This document shows positions 7,353 through 19,101 of a stretch of DNA of 64,000 nt, one piece after another (the stretch's first letter is position 1; each line of letters begins with the position of its first letter). Source of the DNA: UBA11606 sp965243715. GTDB taxonomy: Bacteria; Actinomycetota; Acidimicrobiia; Acidimicrobiales; Aldehydirespiratoraceae. Position numbers and translations under genes: made by a program. The DNA is taken from the NCBI GenBank assembly GCA_965243715.1, contig CBDEVU010000009.1, forward strand, positions 310,001-374,000, read 5' to 3'. The notes below the pieces were generated by a model. That model was given only the letters and a program-made list of their open reading frames with translations. It searched no databases and was not told where the DNA came from.

Positions 7353-8933
7353 TTAAGGGCGCGAACGCAGGCGGCGGCGGATCATCTCTCGCCGAGCCTG
7401 GAGATCTCGGTAGGTCAGGGACTCGACTGAGCTATCGAGGCCGAACGCAGCCCGAACTCCGTCCGAGTCGAATTCGTATTCATCGTCGTCCATTCCGACC
7501 TCCGCGGCGAGACGGGAACCGTGCGTCGTAGCGAAGTAAGTGGCAACGTGGGCGATCTCAGCCATCAGATCAAGGTCGGGGGCCAGGCGAGCGATGGCCC
7601 CATCTAAAAAGATCATATTCTTCACGAACAACATCAACTCCTTAGGCAACTGCGCACCGTACCCTAGGAGAGCCTTGACTACCCGCTGCAGTTCGGCGAC
7701 TAGCTGGTCTGGCTCCATGGTGGTCGGGTCGACGATGTCGTCCATGAGGCCGAGATCGTGGGCGACGGCGTCGAGGTCAGTGTCGGCTGGTAGGGCCCCA
7801 AGGTCCCGCAACGACGCCAACTGCCCGAGAGGATCGTTCATTGTGGCGGCAATGAGAAGTTTGAGGAAGGCGAGGCGCCGTTTTTCGCTCATCCGTCCGG
7901 TGATGCCGAAGTCGAGCAAGGCAGTAGTGCCGTCGGCGCGGACATACAAGTTTCCCCCGTGGAGATCGCCGTGGAAGACGCCATGGATCAAGGCCCCTTC
8001 CAAGAAGGCAATCATGCCCGCGCGGACTACCGCATGGGTATCTACACCGTGGCGGCGGTAGCCCTCGAGATCGTCAAACCGGAATCCGTCGAGCCGTTCC
8101 ATGACTAGGACTCGCCGAGTCACGAGAGAGGGATGGGGGCGAGGAACGACGAACTGGCGCTGGTCGAGTTCGGCGAACACCCGCGCCACGTCTAACATGT
8201 TTGCGGCTTCGATCCGAAAGTCGAGTTCTTCGCTGATGGTCTGGGCGAATACTTCAACCAGCGCTGGTGGGTTGGCTAGCGCGGTGACCCGAATGCGACC
8301 AACTAGGTGAGGCGCGAGCCAAGCCATCACGGCCAAGTCTTGGTGTACGAGTTTGTCGACATGTGGACGCTGAACCTTGACCACGACCGGAGTCCCGTCG
8401 CGCAGGACCGCCCCGTGGACCTGAGCGATGGACGCGGCGGCGATCGGCTGACGATCAAACGACGCGAACACGTCTTCGATTGGCGATCCAAGTTCGGCCT
8501 CGACTACCACTCGCACAGTGGCGAACGATTCGGCCGGTACCTGATCGCGGCATTTGATGAACTCGGCCACTAGTTCACTCGGGAAGATGCCTTCGCCACT
8601 GGAGATGATCTGGCCGAGTTTGATGTAGGTGGGACCAAGCGTTTCGGCGGCCTGGCGAAGTCGGCGGGAAATGTCGGCGGTCGATGAGCGTCCGCCTATT
8701 CGTCGACCGGTGAGGGCCCAGCGGGCGAGTCCGCCTCCCAAGTGGCGCAATACTGTGGCCGAGCGCCGCAGCGGCGGTAGGCGCGGTGGGGTTATGAGCT
8801 TCGGCAAGCGTTGGCGGCTGGCGGTGCGCAGCGCGTCGACGTTGCCGAGCCAGGTTAATTCAACCGAGTCGATCGTCCACGGTGCATCCTGGGTGAAGGT
8901 TCCGAGTTCGAGGTCGGTAGCAGGACCGGTCAC
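7353..8933 (-). CDS. ABC1/AarF (UbiB-family) atypical kinase
   Basis: The protein belongs to the ABC1/ADCK/UbiB kinase-like family. Visible signatures are 'YIKLGQIIS' (KxGQ motif), 'AAASIAQVHGA' (Ala-rich nucleotide loop), 'VVVKVQRPHV' (ATP-binding Lys), 'HGDLHGGNLYV' (catalytic loop) and 'LLDFGITG' (DFG). Family members are ATPases linked to quinone or other lipid biosynthesis; the partner here is unknown. The frame is open to 9155, but that would bury the end of cysQ. The GTG at 8933 sits at GAGGAGGTGACC, just after the cysQ stop, and gives 526 residues. The start remains uncertain because the purine-rich site directly touches this GTG. The hydrophobic C-terminal part may contact the membrane. 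Confidence 0.82.
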   Translation of the reverse strand: MTGPATDLELGTFTQDAPWTIDSVELTWLGNVDALRTASRQRLPKLITPPRLPPLRRSATVLRHLGGGLARWALTGRRIGGRSSTADISRRLRQAAETLGPTYIKLGQIISSGEGIFPSELVAEFIKCRDQVPAESFATVRVVVEAELGSPIEDVFASFDRQPIAAASIAQVHGAVLRDGTPVVVKVQRPHVDKLVHQDLAVMAWLAPHLVGRIRVTALANPPALVEVFAQTISEELDFRIEAANMLDVARVFAELDQRQFVVPRPHPSLVTRRVLVMERLDGFRFDDLEGYRRHGVDTHAVVRAGMIAFLEGALIHGVFHGDLHGGNLYVRADGTTALLDFGITGRMSEKRRLAFLKLLIAATMNDPLGQLASLRDLGALPADTDLDAVAHDLGLMDDIVDPTTMEPDQLVAELQRVVKALLGYGAQLPKELMLFVKNMIFLDGAIARLAPDLDLMAEIAHVATYFATTHGSRLAAEVGMDDDEYEFDSDGVRAAFGLDSSVESLTYRDLQARREMIRRRLRSRP

Positions 8934-8947
8934 CTCCTCAGTGTGCC

Positions 8948-9754
8948 TTAGATATGGGGAGCGAGGGCGGCCAACGCTTGGTCGGCCAGTTCGGGGCGAC
9001 AGATGAGGAAGTTGCTCACAAACAAGTCGGGCTGGTTGTACAGCAACGGCGAACCATCGAGTTTGCTGACGTGGCAGCCGGCCTTTTGCGCGACCGCCAC
9101 CGGCGCGCATGAGTCCCATTCGAATTGACCGCCAGAGTGTACGTAGAGATCGCATTCGCCGCGGACTACTGCCATGGCCTTAACCCCCGCCGATCCCATC
9201 TCGACTAGCTCGGCCCCCATCGTCTCGGCCGCCCGCTTGCCCGTTTGTACGAAATAGTTGCGGGTCAGCACCATACGGAGCGGGTTGTTTGCTTCGGGCA
9301 CCAACGTGAGCGGATCGGCGGTAGTCATGGTCGGGTTCGGTGGGTGCAAGGCGACGGCTCCCGCCACCGGTTGGTGGTCGATCACCAGCCCGACATGAAC
9401 CGCCCAATCGGTCCGTGGGTTCTCACCGTACTGGTGGGTACCGTCGAGCGGATCTATGATCCACAGGCGTTCGGCGGCGAGCCGAGTTTTTGCGTGGTGG
9501 GGTTGCGTGTCCTCTTCGCTGAGTACGGCATCGTCGGGCCGAGTTTCGGCCAGCCGTTTCACCAAGAACTCGTGAGCCCGTCGATCCCCTTCGTCCATGA
9601 TGTAGCGGGCGGATTTTCCCTCGTCAACCAACCGAACGCGCAGCGCAACAAGACGCTCCATGGTCTCGGCGGCGAGCTGAGCAGCGAGTTGACCATCGGC
9701 GGCTAGGCTAGGGGAGTCGGAGCTCATTTGCGGTACAGAAACGTGATCGTCCAT
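8948..9754 (-). CDS. cysQ: 3'(2'),5'-bisphosphate nucleotidase CysQ / inositol monophosphatase family
   Basis: The sequence follows the actinobacterial CysQ pattern closely. 'AVLSEEDTQ' carries the metal-binding Glu pair, 'WIIDPLDGTHQYG' is the D-P-(L/I)-D-G-T motif, and 'GGQFEWDSCAPVAVAQKAG' is the second metal motif (WDxxAP). 'SKLDGSPLLYNQ' is a typical CysQ ending. CysQ dephosphorylates 3'-phosphoadenosine 5'-phosphate in sulfur assimilation, and actinobacterial members also hydrolyse inositol phosphates. The start was set at ATG 9754, four bases after the EttA stop; ATG 9727 is an alternative, and the longer frame to 9808 would overlap ettA. It is probably cotranscribed with ettA and the ABC1 gene. 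Confidence 0.88.
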   Translation of the reverse strand: MDDHVSVPQMSSDSPSLAADGQLAAQLAAETMERLVALRVRLVDEGKSARYIMDEGDRRAHEFLVKRLAETRPDDAVLSEEDTQPHHAKTRLAAERLWIIDPLDGTHQYGENPRTDWAVHVGLVIDHQPVAGAVALHPPNPTMTTADPLTLVPEANNPLRMVLTRNYFVQTGKRAAETMGAELVEMGSAGVKAMAVVRGECDLYVHSGGQFEWDSCAPVAVAQKAGCHVSKLDGSPLLYNQPDLFVSNFLICRPELADQALAALAPHI

Positions 9755-9758
9755 TCTA

Positions 9759-11459
<1,701 letters not shown>

Positions 11460-11495
11460 GGCGGGGTAATGTATCGCCCCGCAGTACCGACTCGA

Positions 11496-12407
11496 TCAGC
11501 GTTTCGGGGACGGGGCCTTCTTCGCCGCCGCTTTCTTGGCCCGAGTCTTCTTGGTAGCAGCCTTCTTTGCCGGCGCTTTCTTTGCTGTTGCCTTCTTCGC
11601 CGCCGCTTTCTTGGGCGAGGTGACCGTTGTCTTAACCACCGGCGGCGGGTCGGCTATGGGGACGAGGCCCGCATCGATGCTTCGCCGATCCTCGTCGTAG
11701 CGATGGATTATCATCTCGTGCGTCTCGCCGATACCGACGGTGTCGCGTGACCGTCGTGGAGCAGGATCGGCTAGCAGCAACCGCGGCAGGTAGATCGTCA
11801 CGCCGTCGGCTTGGCCATAAGCTCCTTGGGGCGAAAACGACTCAACTGTGACCGGCACCGAACTGCCGACCGGATGCTGACGAAAAAAGCTAGTCCACGC
11901 CTCGGCCGTATTGCTTATCTCGGCTGGTTTTGTTGGTATCGGCTTCGGGTCGTCGGTCTCGGGTTGTGCCGCCCGACGGCTCACGGGACCACGGACAGGG
12001 GACCGCGGGACATAGACCCAACCAAGGCCCGTTATTGGTTTGCCGCCAATGAGTCGTCCTTCGTCAAATAGCCACGGGTAAGTGGCGTGGAACTCTTGGA
12101 ACGAATCGTTGGACAGCACAACCGCGTTGGCGCGGTCGGCGACCTTCAGGATAAACGCGTCGCCTCGGCCGATTACCCCCGCGGGAGCGGTGATGATCTC
12201 GTTAGCCGCGATCGCCGTTCGCGCTGAGTCGCGTTCTTCGTCGCTGACCCGATATTCGAAGGAGGCATCGACGATTACGGTGAGGTGTTCGAAGTCCGTT
12301 TCGTCGCGGAACGCTTCGACCGCCTCGTTGAGTTGCGCCAAGTTGGGCTCGCTACGCCCCTCCGTAGCGATGTTGGATCCGTCGACTACTGCGTGTCCCG
12401 TGGGCAT
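11496..12407 (-). CDS. NYN/Zc3h12a-like RNase domain protein with OB-like domain and Lys/Ala tail
   Basis: Residues 1-130 resemble an NYN (PIN-like) ribonuclease domain of the Zc3h12a type. 'HAVVDGSNIA' gives the first acidic residue, 'LTVIVDAS' the second, and 'GRGDAFILKVADRANAVVLSNDSF' (two motifs, GRGDAF and SNDSF) the rest of the acidic site. About 175-245 has a strand-rich S1/OB-like look ('GSSVPVTVESFSPQGAYGQA'). The last 40 or so residues are KKAAAKKATAKK-type repeats, like the H1-type tails of actinobacterial nucleoid proteins, and probably bind nucleic acid. The combination suggests an RNA-targeting nuclease, which is inference. ATG 12407 (MPTGHAV) is preferred to an upstream start. 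It is on the same strand as kgd, 51 bases downstream. Confidence 0.7.
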   Translation of the reverse strand: MPTGHAVVDGSNIATEGRSEPNLAQLNEAVEAFRDETDFEHLTVIVDASFEYRVSDEERDSARTAIAANEIITAPAGVIGRGDAFILKVADRANAVVLSNDSFQEFHATYPWLFDEGRLIGGKPITGLGWVYVPRSPVRGPVSRRAAQPETDDPKPIPTKPAEISNTAEAWTSFFRQHPVGSSVPVTVESFSPQGAYGQADGVTIYLPRLLLADPAPRRSRDTVGIGETHEMIIHRYDEDRRSIDAGLVPIADPPPVVKTTVTSPKKAAAKKATAKKAPAKKAATKKTRAKKAAAKKAPSPKR

Positions 12408-12458
12408 GGGGTTAGTCAAGCACACAGTCCACTTGTAGGAATCACCGGACTTGCTGAA

Positions 12459-15400
12459 CTAGGCAAGGGCGCTTTGTAGTAGGAGGGCGAGTTCTTGCGC
12501 GTGGACGGTGATGCTGCCACAGGCAGGTGAGCCTGACTCATGGCGACTGACGCGACGAATTTTGTAGGTGTCCCCGTGGGCCTCATAGAGACGTCCCTTG
12601 ATCGCGTTCCAAGCCCCCATGTTCTCGGGTTCTTCTTGGACCCAAACGATTTCTTGTGCGTTCGGGTACTTTGCCAGTTCGTTGGCCACCGCGGCGAACG
12701 GCCAGGGATACAACTGCTCGACCCGAGCGATAGCCGCGCGAGTGCCCCGCTTGTCTCGTTCGGCCATGAGATCAAAGGCGACCTTGCCGGTGGACAAAAT
12801 AATGCGATCGACGGCTTCGGCAGGCGGAGGGTTGCGGTCGCCTAGTAACTCCTCGAAGGTTCCCGACAAGAGGTCCGAAACGTTCGACCGAGAGTATTTG
12901 GACCGCAGTAGGGACTTGGGCGTGAAGATAATGAGCGGACACTGTGGGTTCTGGAATGTCTGACGGCGCAACAGGTGAAAGAACTGAGCGGCAGTCGTGG
13001 CATTGCACACCTGGATGTTGTCCTCCGCCGCCATCAATAAAAAACGTTCAACGCGAGCCGATGAATGTTCAGGCCCTTGGCCTTCGAAGCCATGGGGCAA
13101 AAGCATGACGAGGCCACAGTCCTGATCCCATTTGTCCTTCGCCGCGACAATGAACTGGTCGATGATTATCTGGGCGCCGTTGGCGAAGTCTCCGAACTGG
13201 GCTTCCCAAATTACTAAGGCCTTGTCGTTTACGATGCTGTAGCCGTATTCGAAACCGAGGGCCGCGTACTCCGATAGCAATGAGTCGTAGATCCAGAGGT
13301 TGGTGTCGCCTTCTGCAATGGTGGCCAGCGGAACGTGTTCGGCGCCTGTCTCGTAGTCGACCAGGGTCGAGTGTCGATGACTAAACGTGCCTCGACGAGA
13401 GTCTTGGCCACTCAACCGGATCGACGTGCCTTCCGAGAGCAAGGAACCAATGGCAAAGGCTTCACCCAAGGACCAGTCGATCTCACCTTCTTGGTACATC
13501 TTGTCGCGGGTCTCGAACTGTTGAGCCAACTTGCGGTGGACGTGAAAGCCAACGGGTCGCCAAGTCAACGCTGCGTACACGCGGTCGAGCGTCGCCTCGT
13601 CGATCGAAGTTCGTAGGTGCGGTCGAACCCCTTGGGATTCGACGGGCAACTTTGCCATCTCGCCCGGTATCGGCGCGTCTTCGCGGGTCTCGTCGAGGGC
13701 CGACTGAAGGCGGGCGTGGAAGTCGGCGAGGGCGGCGGCGGCTTCTTTCGAGGTGAAATCGCCTCGCTTGCTCAACGAGGTCGTATAGCTCTCCCGCACC
13801 GGCGGGCGCGCATCAATGCGCCGGTACATCTCGGGCAGGGTGTAACTCGGGTCGTCGCCTTCGTTGTGGCCATGACGACGGTAGCAAATCATGTCGATGA
13901 CGACGTCTTTGTTGAACCGTTGGCGGTAGGCGAAGGCCGAGCGAGCAACCCTGACACAGGCCTCAGGGTCGTCGCCGTTTACGTGAAAGATTGGGGCCTG
14001 GATCATCTTCGCCACATCCGTGGAATACTCCGAAGACCGAGCCACATCGGGGGTGCTGGTGAAGCCGACTTGGTTGTTGATGATGACATGGATACAACCG
14101 CCGACCCGATAGCCGCGAATCTGCGAAAGGTTAAGGGTTTCGGCTACGACGCCTTGGCCAGCGAAGGCGGCGTCGCCGTGGATCAGAAGCGGAAGAACCG
14201 GAAAGGCGCTGTGGCCAGCGTCTCTATCGATGGCATCCATCCGGGCCCGGGCCATCCCCAGCACAACCGGATCAACAGCTTCTAGATGAGACGGGTTGGC
14301 GGCCAACTCGACGGGCAACTCATTGCCGTTACGGCTCACGAACGTGCCCGTCTGGCCTAAGTGGTATTTCACATCGCCCGAACCCTGAGTCATTTCGCCA
14401 ATGCCCGCACCCTCGAACTCATTAAACAATTGCCCGTACGTCTTGCCGATTATGTTCACCAGCACGTTGAGGCGACCACGGTGGGCCATACCAATGACCG
14501 CTTCGCTCAGGCCTTCGTCGGCGGCGCAGCCGAGCACCGCGTCGAGGAGTGGAATGGTTGACTCCGCCCCCTCGATACCGAAGCGTTTCTGACCCACGTA
14601 CTTCGTTCCCAAGAAGGTTTCCAGCGCTTCCGCGGCGTTAAGGAGGCCAAGAATGTGACGCTTCTCATCAAAACTGATCGAACGGTTGGCCCCCTCGAGT
14701 TGCTCCTGCATCCAACGTTTCTCCGTCGGGTCCTGGATGTGCATGTACTCCACGCCGACCGTGCGGCAGTAGGCGTCGCGCAGCACGCCCATCAGGTTGC
14801 CTAAGGACATCTTGTCCACCCCGCCGACTCGGGCGTAGATCCCGGTCGCGCTGCCGGTGAGGAACTCGCGGTCAAGGTCCCAAATCGTGAGGCCGTACGT
14901 CGCCGGATCGAGTTCCGCGTGCATCTTTGGCTCTTTGACCTGCAACGGGTCGAGATCAGCAATCAAGTGTCCGCGCACTCGGTGCATGTTGATCAACTGG
15001 TTAACTTTCGCCTGCTTCTCCAAGAGCGCGGATTCGCGATCCATTGGGTTGACGTCATGGCGCCATTTGACTGCTTCGTACGGAACATTGAGGGAACGAA
15101 ACGCGTTGACGTAGAAGTCGTCCTCGCCCAGCAACAACTGGTGGACTTTCTTCAAGAACAGGCCCGACTCCGCCCCTTGGATGATGCGATGGTCATACGT
15201 CGACGTCAAGGTGATGACCTTTGAGACGCCGAACTCGGCGAGCTTGGATGGATCAGCGGCCTGGAACTCGGTGGGGAACGCAATCGACCCGACCCCGACA
15301 ATGAGACCCTGTCCCGGCATCAAACGAGGGACTGACTGCAAGGTGCCTAGGGTGCCCGGATTTGTGAGGCTTACCGTGGTTCCCGAGAAGTCGTCCGGTC

Positions 15401-16116
15401 CTAGATCCCCGCGGCGAACCTTGTCGATTAGTTTCTGATAGTGATCAACGAACTCGCGAAAGCTCAGCGTGTCCGCCTCCTTGATGCACGGCACCATCAA
15501 CGTGCGACTGCCGTCGGACTTTTTCACGTCGACGGCGATCCCCAAACCGACGTGTTCGTGGCGGACCAAACGCGGCTTCCCCGCCGAATCGGTGGCAAAG
15601 GTGTTGTTCATCACGGGCATCGAATCGGCAATTGCCCGTACCACCGCATAGCCAATCAGGTGGGTAAAGGAGACCTTGCCGTTGAGTTTGCGTCCCAGGT
15701 AACCGTTGATGATCCGGCGGTTTACTTCGAGTAGTTTCGCGGGGACTTCTCGAAAACTTGTTGCCGTCGGCACCGTCAACGAGGCCTCCATGTTGATCAC
15801 AATCCGAGCCTTCGACCCGCGGATTGGATCACCGGGTTCGGTCTTGTTCTCGTTTGGCGTGGGAGTTGGAGTGGGGGCGGGGGCGGGAGTGAGAATTTCG
15901 ACAGACTCGACCTCGATTGAGGTGGCCTTGGCTGTCCGCCTGCGGAGTCGGCGGAACTGGCGGAACTGGCGGAGCAGGCGGCGGTGACGCTGCTGTTTCG
16001 AACCAAGCCCGCCAAGTGGGATCGACCGAATACGGATCCTCCATCCACTGAGCACGCATTTCGTCGGCTAGCCAGGCGTTGGGTCCGAGATCTTTGGCGG
16101 GATCGATTGAAGTCAT
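12459..16116 (-). CDS. kgd: Multifunctional 2-oxoglutarate metabolism enzyme Kgd (SucA with E2 domain), frame-shifted
   Basis: The gene encodes the actinobacterial fusion of an E2 succinyltransferase domain to the thiamine-dependent E1 of 2-oxoglutarate dehydrogenase, in the TCA cycle. After the N-terminal segment (MTSIDPAKDLGPNAWLADEM, start ATG 16116), the E2 core follows with 'TYDHRIIQGAESG' (catalytic DHR). The E1 part has 'MAHRGRLNVLVNI', 'HGDAAFAGQGVVAE' and 'NNQVGFTS' for TPP binding, and 'LLPHGFEGQGPEHSSAR' near the end. There is no lipoyl domain, as usual for Kgd. The N-terminal 60 or so residues are in one frame and everything from SIEVESVEIL onward is in another, so one base must be skipped around 15915-15950. 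Corrected length is about 1218 residues. Confidence 0.9.
15915..15950 (-). other. kgd: Apparent frameshift zone in kgd
   Basis: The frame opened by ATG 16116 gives the expected Kgd N-terminus and a Pro-rich linker ending PPVPPTPQADS. It then reads nonsense to a stop at 15829. The frame that encodes the rest of Kgd becomes sensible at SIEVESVEIL. Moving from one to the other needs the removal of one base in this interval, for example in AGCCAAGG on the minus strand. The interval lies beside a GC-rich 9-base tandem repeat (ggcggaact, about 15950-15985). Sequence error is the simplest explanation; real mutation or programmed shifting remain possible. Confidence 0.75.
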
Positions 16117-16156
16117 CGTGAGCCAGCATAGGCGCTAGCGTTGTAACGTTCGGCGG

Positions 16157-16939
16157 GTGCGGATCGCGATATGGAATGTCAACTCACTAAACGCCCGACT
16201 GCGGCGGGTCGAAAGGTGGCTCACGACCTTCGAACCCGACGTGCTGTGCCTCCAGGAAACCAAACTGGCCGACGAAGCTTTCCCCGCCATGTCCTTCAGC
16301 GCACTTGGCTACGACAGCTTTCACCACGGGCAAGGACGCTGGAACGGCGTCGCCATCTTGAGCAGGGTCGGCCTAGAAGATCCGGTGGCCGGCTTTGGCG
16401 ATGGGGGCGAACCTGACCCCGACGCTCGAATTGCTTGGGCGACTTGTGGCGGCGTGCGGATCGCTAGCTGCTATGTCCCCAACGGCCGCTCGCTCGACGA
16501 CGACCATTACCAGTACAAGTTGGGCTGGCTCGATCGCCTCGTCGGTGATCTCGACGGCCAATGCCGCGCCAGCGACGATGTCATGGTGGGCGGTGACTAC
16601 AACATTGCCCCCGCTGATCGCGACGTCTGGAACCCGTCCCAAATGGTCGGTCAAACCCATGTCAGCTCCGAGGAACGGGACCGTCTCAGCAATCTCGAAC
16701 AGTGGGGGCTGGTCGACGTTTTTCGTGAGCACCACCACGGCGACGGGTTGTTTTCGTGGTGGGACTATCGGGGAGGGGCCTTCCACAAGAGGCAAGGGAT
16801 GCGTATCGACCTACTGATGACCAGTCGCTCGGTGGCCGATCGAACGCGGCTGGCGGTGATTGATCGCAACGAACGCAAAGGCCCTAAAGATGATCCACCA
16901 AGCGATCACGCTCCGGTTCTTATCGAGGTGGAGCGCTAA
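16157..16939 (+). CDS. xthA: Exodeoxyribonuclease III
   Basis: The 260-residue protein has the full exonuclease III/AP endonuclease motif set: 'IWNVNSLNARL' at the N-terminus, 'DVLCLQETKL' with the metal-binding Glu (about residue 34), 'VGGDYNIAP' (Asp/Asn of the active site) and 'PSDHAPVLIEV' at the C-terminus (catalytic Asp-His). The enzyme cuts at abasic sites and removes nucleotides from 3' ends in base-excision repair. The start is GTG at 16157. It stands divergent to kgd, 40 bases apart, and is followed after three bases by the antiporter gene, so it begins a plus-strand operon. Confidence 0.93.
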   Translation: MRIAIWNVNSLNARLRRVERWLTTFEPDVLCLQETKLADEAFPAMSFSALGYDSFHHGQGRWNGVAILSRVGLEDPVAGFGDGGEPDPDARIAWATCGGVRIASCYVPNGRSLDDDHYQYKLGWLDRLVGDLDGQCRASDDVMVGGDYNIAPADRDVWNPSQMVGQTHVSSEERDRLSNLEQWGLVDVFREHHHGDGLFSWWDYRGGAFHKRQGMRIDLLMTSRSVADRTRLAVIDRNERKGPKDDPPSDHAPVLIEVER

Positions 16940-16942
16940 GCA

Positions 16943-19078
16943 ATGTTGACCTCGCTCGACGAACATCAACTGCTGGTCTTTTGGACCCAACTTCTCGTAC
17001 TTGTCGCCTCTGCCCGCCTTTGTGGCGAGTTCATGCGGCGGGTCAACCTCCCTTCGGTCATCGGACAACTTGCCGCGGGCGTCATCTTGGGGCCGTCAAT
17101 CTTCGGCAAGGTATTCCCCGGCGGCTTCCATTGGTTTTTGCCCGACTATGAGATCAGTTCCGGTGCGCTGCTGGCGGTCAGTTGGCTAGGAGTGGCCCTG
17201 TTGCTGGTCAGCGCCGGTTTTGAAACCGATCTCGGACTCATCAGAAAACTCGGTCGAGCGGCCGCCCTAGTTACCGGCTTTAGCTTGCTCTTGCCCCTAA
17301 TCGGTGGCCTAATAGTGGGGCAGATCCTCCCCGATTCGTTCATCGGTGGAGAATCGGACCGTACCGTATTTGCCTTGTTCGTCGCCGCGGCCTTGTCGGT
17401 GTCAGCGCTCGCCGTCATTGCCAAGATCCTCTCCGAACTCGGCTTGATGAGGCGTGACTTTGGGCAGATCACGGTGGCCGCGGGGATGGCCAACGACGTG
17501 GTGGGTTGGGTCATGCTGGCCATTTTCGCCGGTTTCGCGACCTCCGGCGAAGTGTCGGTGGTTGGCATCGTCAAGACCGTGGGCGGGCTGGCGATATTTG
17601 TTGCTCTGGCCATGACGATCGGGCAACGGCTAGTCGATCGGGCGCTGCGGTGGGTTCGCCGCGATGGACCCAACCTCTCTGGCGCCATGACCGTTGTGGT
17701 GTTCACGATGTTGGCCTACGGCGTGGCGACCCAAGCACTCGGTATCGAGGCCGTGTTGGGGGCCTTTGTGGCGGGGGTTGTGCTGCACCGATCCCGATTC
17801 CAGCAAGCAGAAGTCCACCATCACATCACCTCGATCACCGACTCCTTTTTGGCTCCGGTCTTCTTCGCCACAGCGGGCCTGCGGGTCGACCTCGCGCTGC
17901 TCGGCCAAAACAACGCCCTAGCGTGGGCGGGACTCGTGGTGTTGGTCGCGATCGTGGCCAAGTTTGCTGGCGCCTTTCTCGGTGCTCGCCTGGCCGGTCA
18001 GTCGTCTCGGGCCGCCACCGCGCTCGGGGCTGGCCTCAACGCCCGCGGGGCGCTCGAAATCGTCATTGCTTCGGTCGGTTTGTCCCTCGGCGTGTTTACC
18101 GAGACCGCGTATACGGTCATCGTCATCGTCCCGTTGGTCACCTCGATTTTCGCCGCGATCAGCCTCCGCATCGTGGTGCGCGACTGGCGAGGAAGCGAGG
18201 AAGAACAAGTTCGCCTCGATCGTGAAGAAGCCCTAGCCAAGAATGTTGTGGTGACCTCCCAGCGAATCCTGCTACCGTCGCAGGGCCAGCCCGCGTCGAT
18301 CGCGGCCGCCCAGATTGTTCAGTTCGCGTGGCCCAAAGTGGCACCGGCGACGATCCTCACCGTTGAGGGTTCGGGCACCGATATCTCGGTGCTTGAAGCG
18401 GTGCTCGACGAACGCGAAGTCGATCACAACGAGAGATCTGGCAGCAATACGGCCGAGGCGATTGTCGCTGAATCCAAACTCGGTTACGGCGTCGTGGTCG
18501 TTGGTGTTGCCACCCGCCACGAAGGGGTTCTGTACTCGCCGATGGTTGATGCCTTGTTGCTCAACGCCGTTACCCCGGTTGTGATCGTGCGACGCGCTCG
18601 CGGCCTCAGTCGCCCGCTACCTTCCGCCTTCTCGCGGGTGATCGTGCCGGTGACCGGTACTACCTCGTCGAGGTCGGCTCAGGAGGTGGCGTTCGCGATA
18701 TCGGGCCAACTCGGTACCGAGGTTGCTCTGACCCACGTTCTAAGCCGGGTGAACCAGCTTCCTCGCATCTTCGCTCGGCGCGGGACCGACGACGATCCGG
18801 TTCGCGCCGCGGCCGCGGCCATGATGATCAGCGCCGTCCGGCGCGCTAACGAAGCCGGTTTGACTCCCCGCCAACTAATCCGTGAGGGCCCGTCGGCGGG
18901 CGAGGTTCTCGTTGAGGTGGCCCAGAGCGAGGAGGCCGACCTCGTGGTGCTTGGCGCGCGGTTGCGCAACGTCGATGGCCGTCCGTTCATCGGTCACACG
19001 GTGGAGACGGTGCTTGAACGGTCCAACGCCACGGTGGTCGTTGTTGCTCAACCCCGGCGCCGCACTGACACTGAGTAG
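16943..19078 (+). CDS. CPA2-type cation/proton antiporter with C-terminal USP-like domains
   Basis: Residues about 10-405 form roughly a dozen hydrophobic segments of the monovalent cation:proton antiporter-2 family. 'VNLPSVIGQLAAGVILGPS' starts the fold, and 'VAAGMANDVVGWVML' carries the paired Asn-Asp in the ion-binding region. The remainder, about 430-705, is soluble with two universal-stress-protein-like halves. The second runs from 'VIVPVTGTTSSRSAQEVAF' to 'LVVLGARLRNVDGRPFIGHT', containing a G-x2-x9-G-like nucleotide loop. This arrangement suggests transport controlled by a cytosolic nucleotide sensor; the ion (Na+ or K+) is unknown. It is likely cotranscribed with xthA, and its stop faces the convergent uvrD2-like gene. 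Confidence 0.87.
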   Translation: MLTSLDEHQLLVFWTQLLVLVASARLCGEFMRRVNLPSVIGQLAAGVILGPSIFGKVFPGGFHWFLPDYEISSGALLAVSWLGVALLLVSAGFETDLGLIRKLGRAAALVTGFSLLLPLIGGLIVGQILPDSFIGGESDRTVFALFVAAALSVSALAVIAKILSELGLMRRDFGQITVAAGMANDVVGWVMLAIFAGFATSGEVSVVGIVKTVGGLAIFVALAMTIGQRLVDRALRWVRRDGPNLSGAMTVVVFTMLAYGVATQALGIEAVLGAFVAGVVLHRSRFQQAEVHHHITSITDSFLAPVFFATAGLRVDLALLGQNNALAWAGLVVLVAIVAKFAGAFLGARLAGQSSRAATALGAGLNARGALEIVIASVGLSLGVFTETAYTVIVIVPLVTSIFAAISLRIVVRDWRGSEEEQVRLDREEALAKNVVVTSQRILLPSQGQPASIAAAQIVQFAWPKVAPATILTVEGSGTDISVLEAVLDEREVDHNERSGSNTAEAIVAESKLGYGVVVVGVATRHEGVLYSPMVDALLLNAVTPVVIVRRARGLSRPLPSAFSRVIVPVTGTTSSRSAQEVAFAISGQLGTEVALTHVLSRVNQLPRIFARRGTDDDPVRAAAAAMMISAVRRANEAGLTPRQLIREGPSAGEVLVEVAQSEEADLVVLGARLRNVDGRPFIGHTVETVLERSNATVVVVAQPRRRTDTE

Positions 19079-19101
19079 CGACGGGGGATGAGATGGCTGA
19101 A

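Noticed and set aside
8933..9155. Extended N-terminus of the ABC1 kinase up to 9155
   Set aside because: It would cover the cysQ end, and those residues are Arg-rich reverse-frame sequence without similarity to the kinase family.
13617..14285. Plus-strand open frame of 222 codons within kgd
   Set aside because: Shadow of the E1 domain of kgd; no start signal or domain features.
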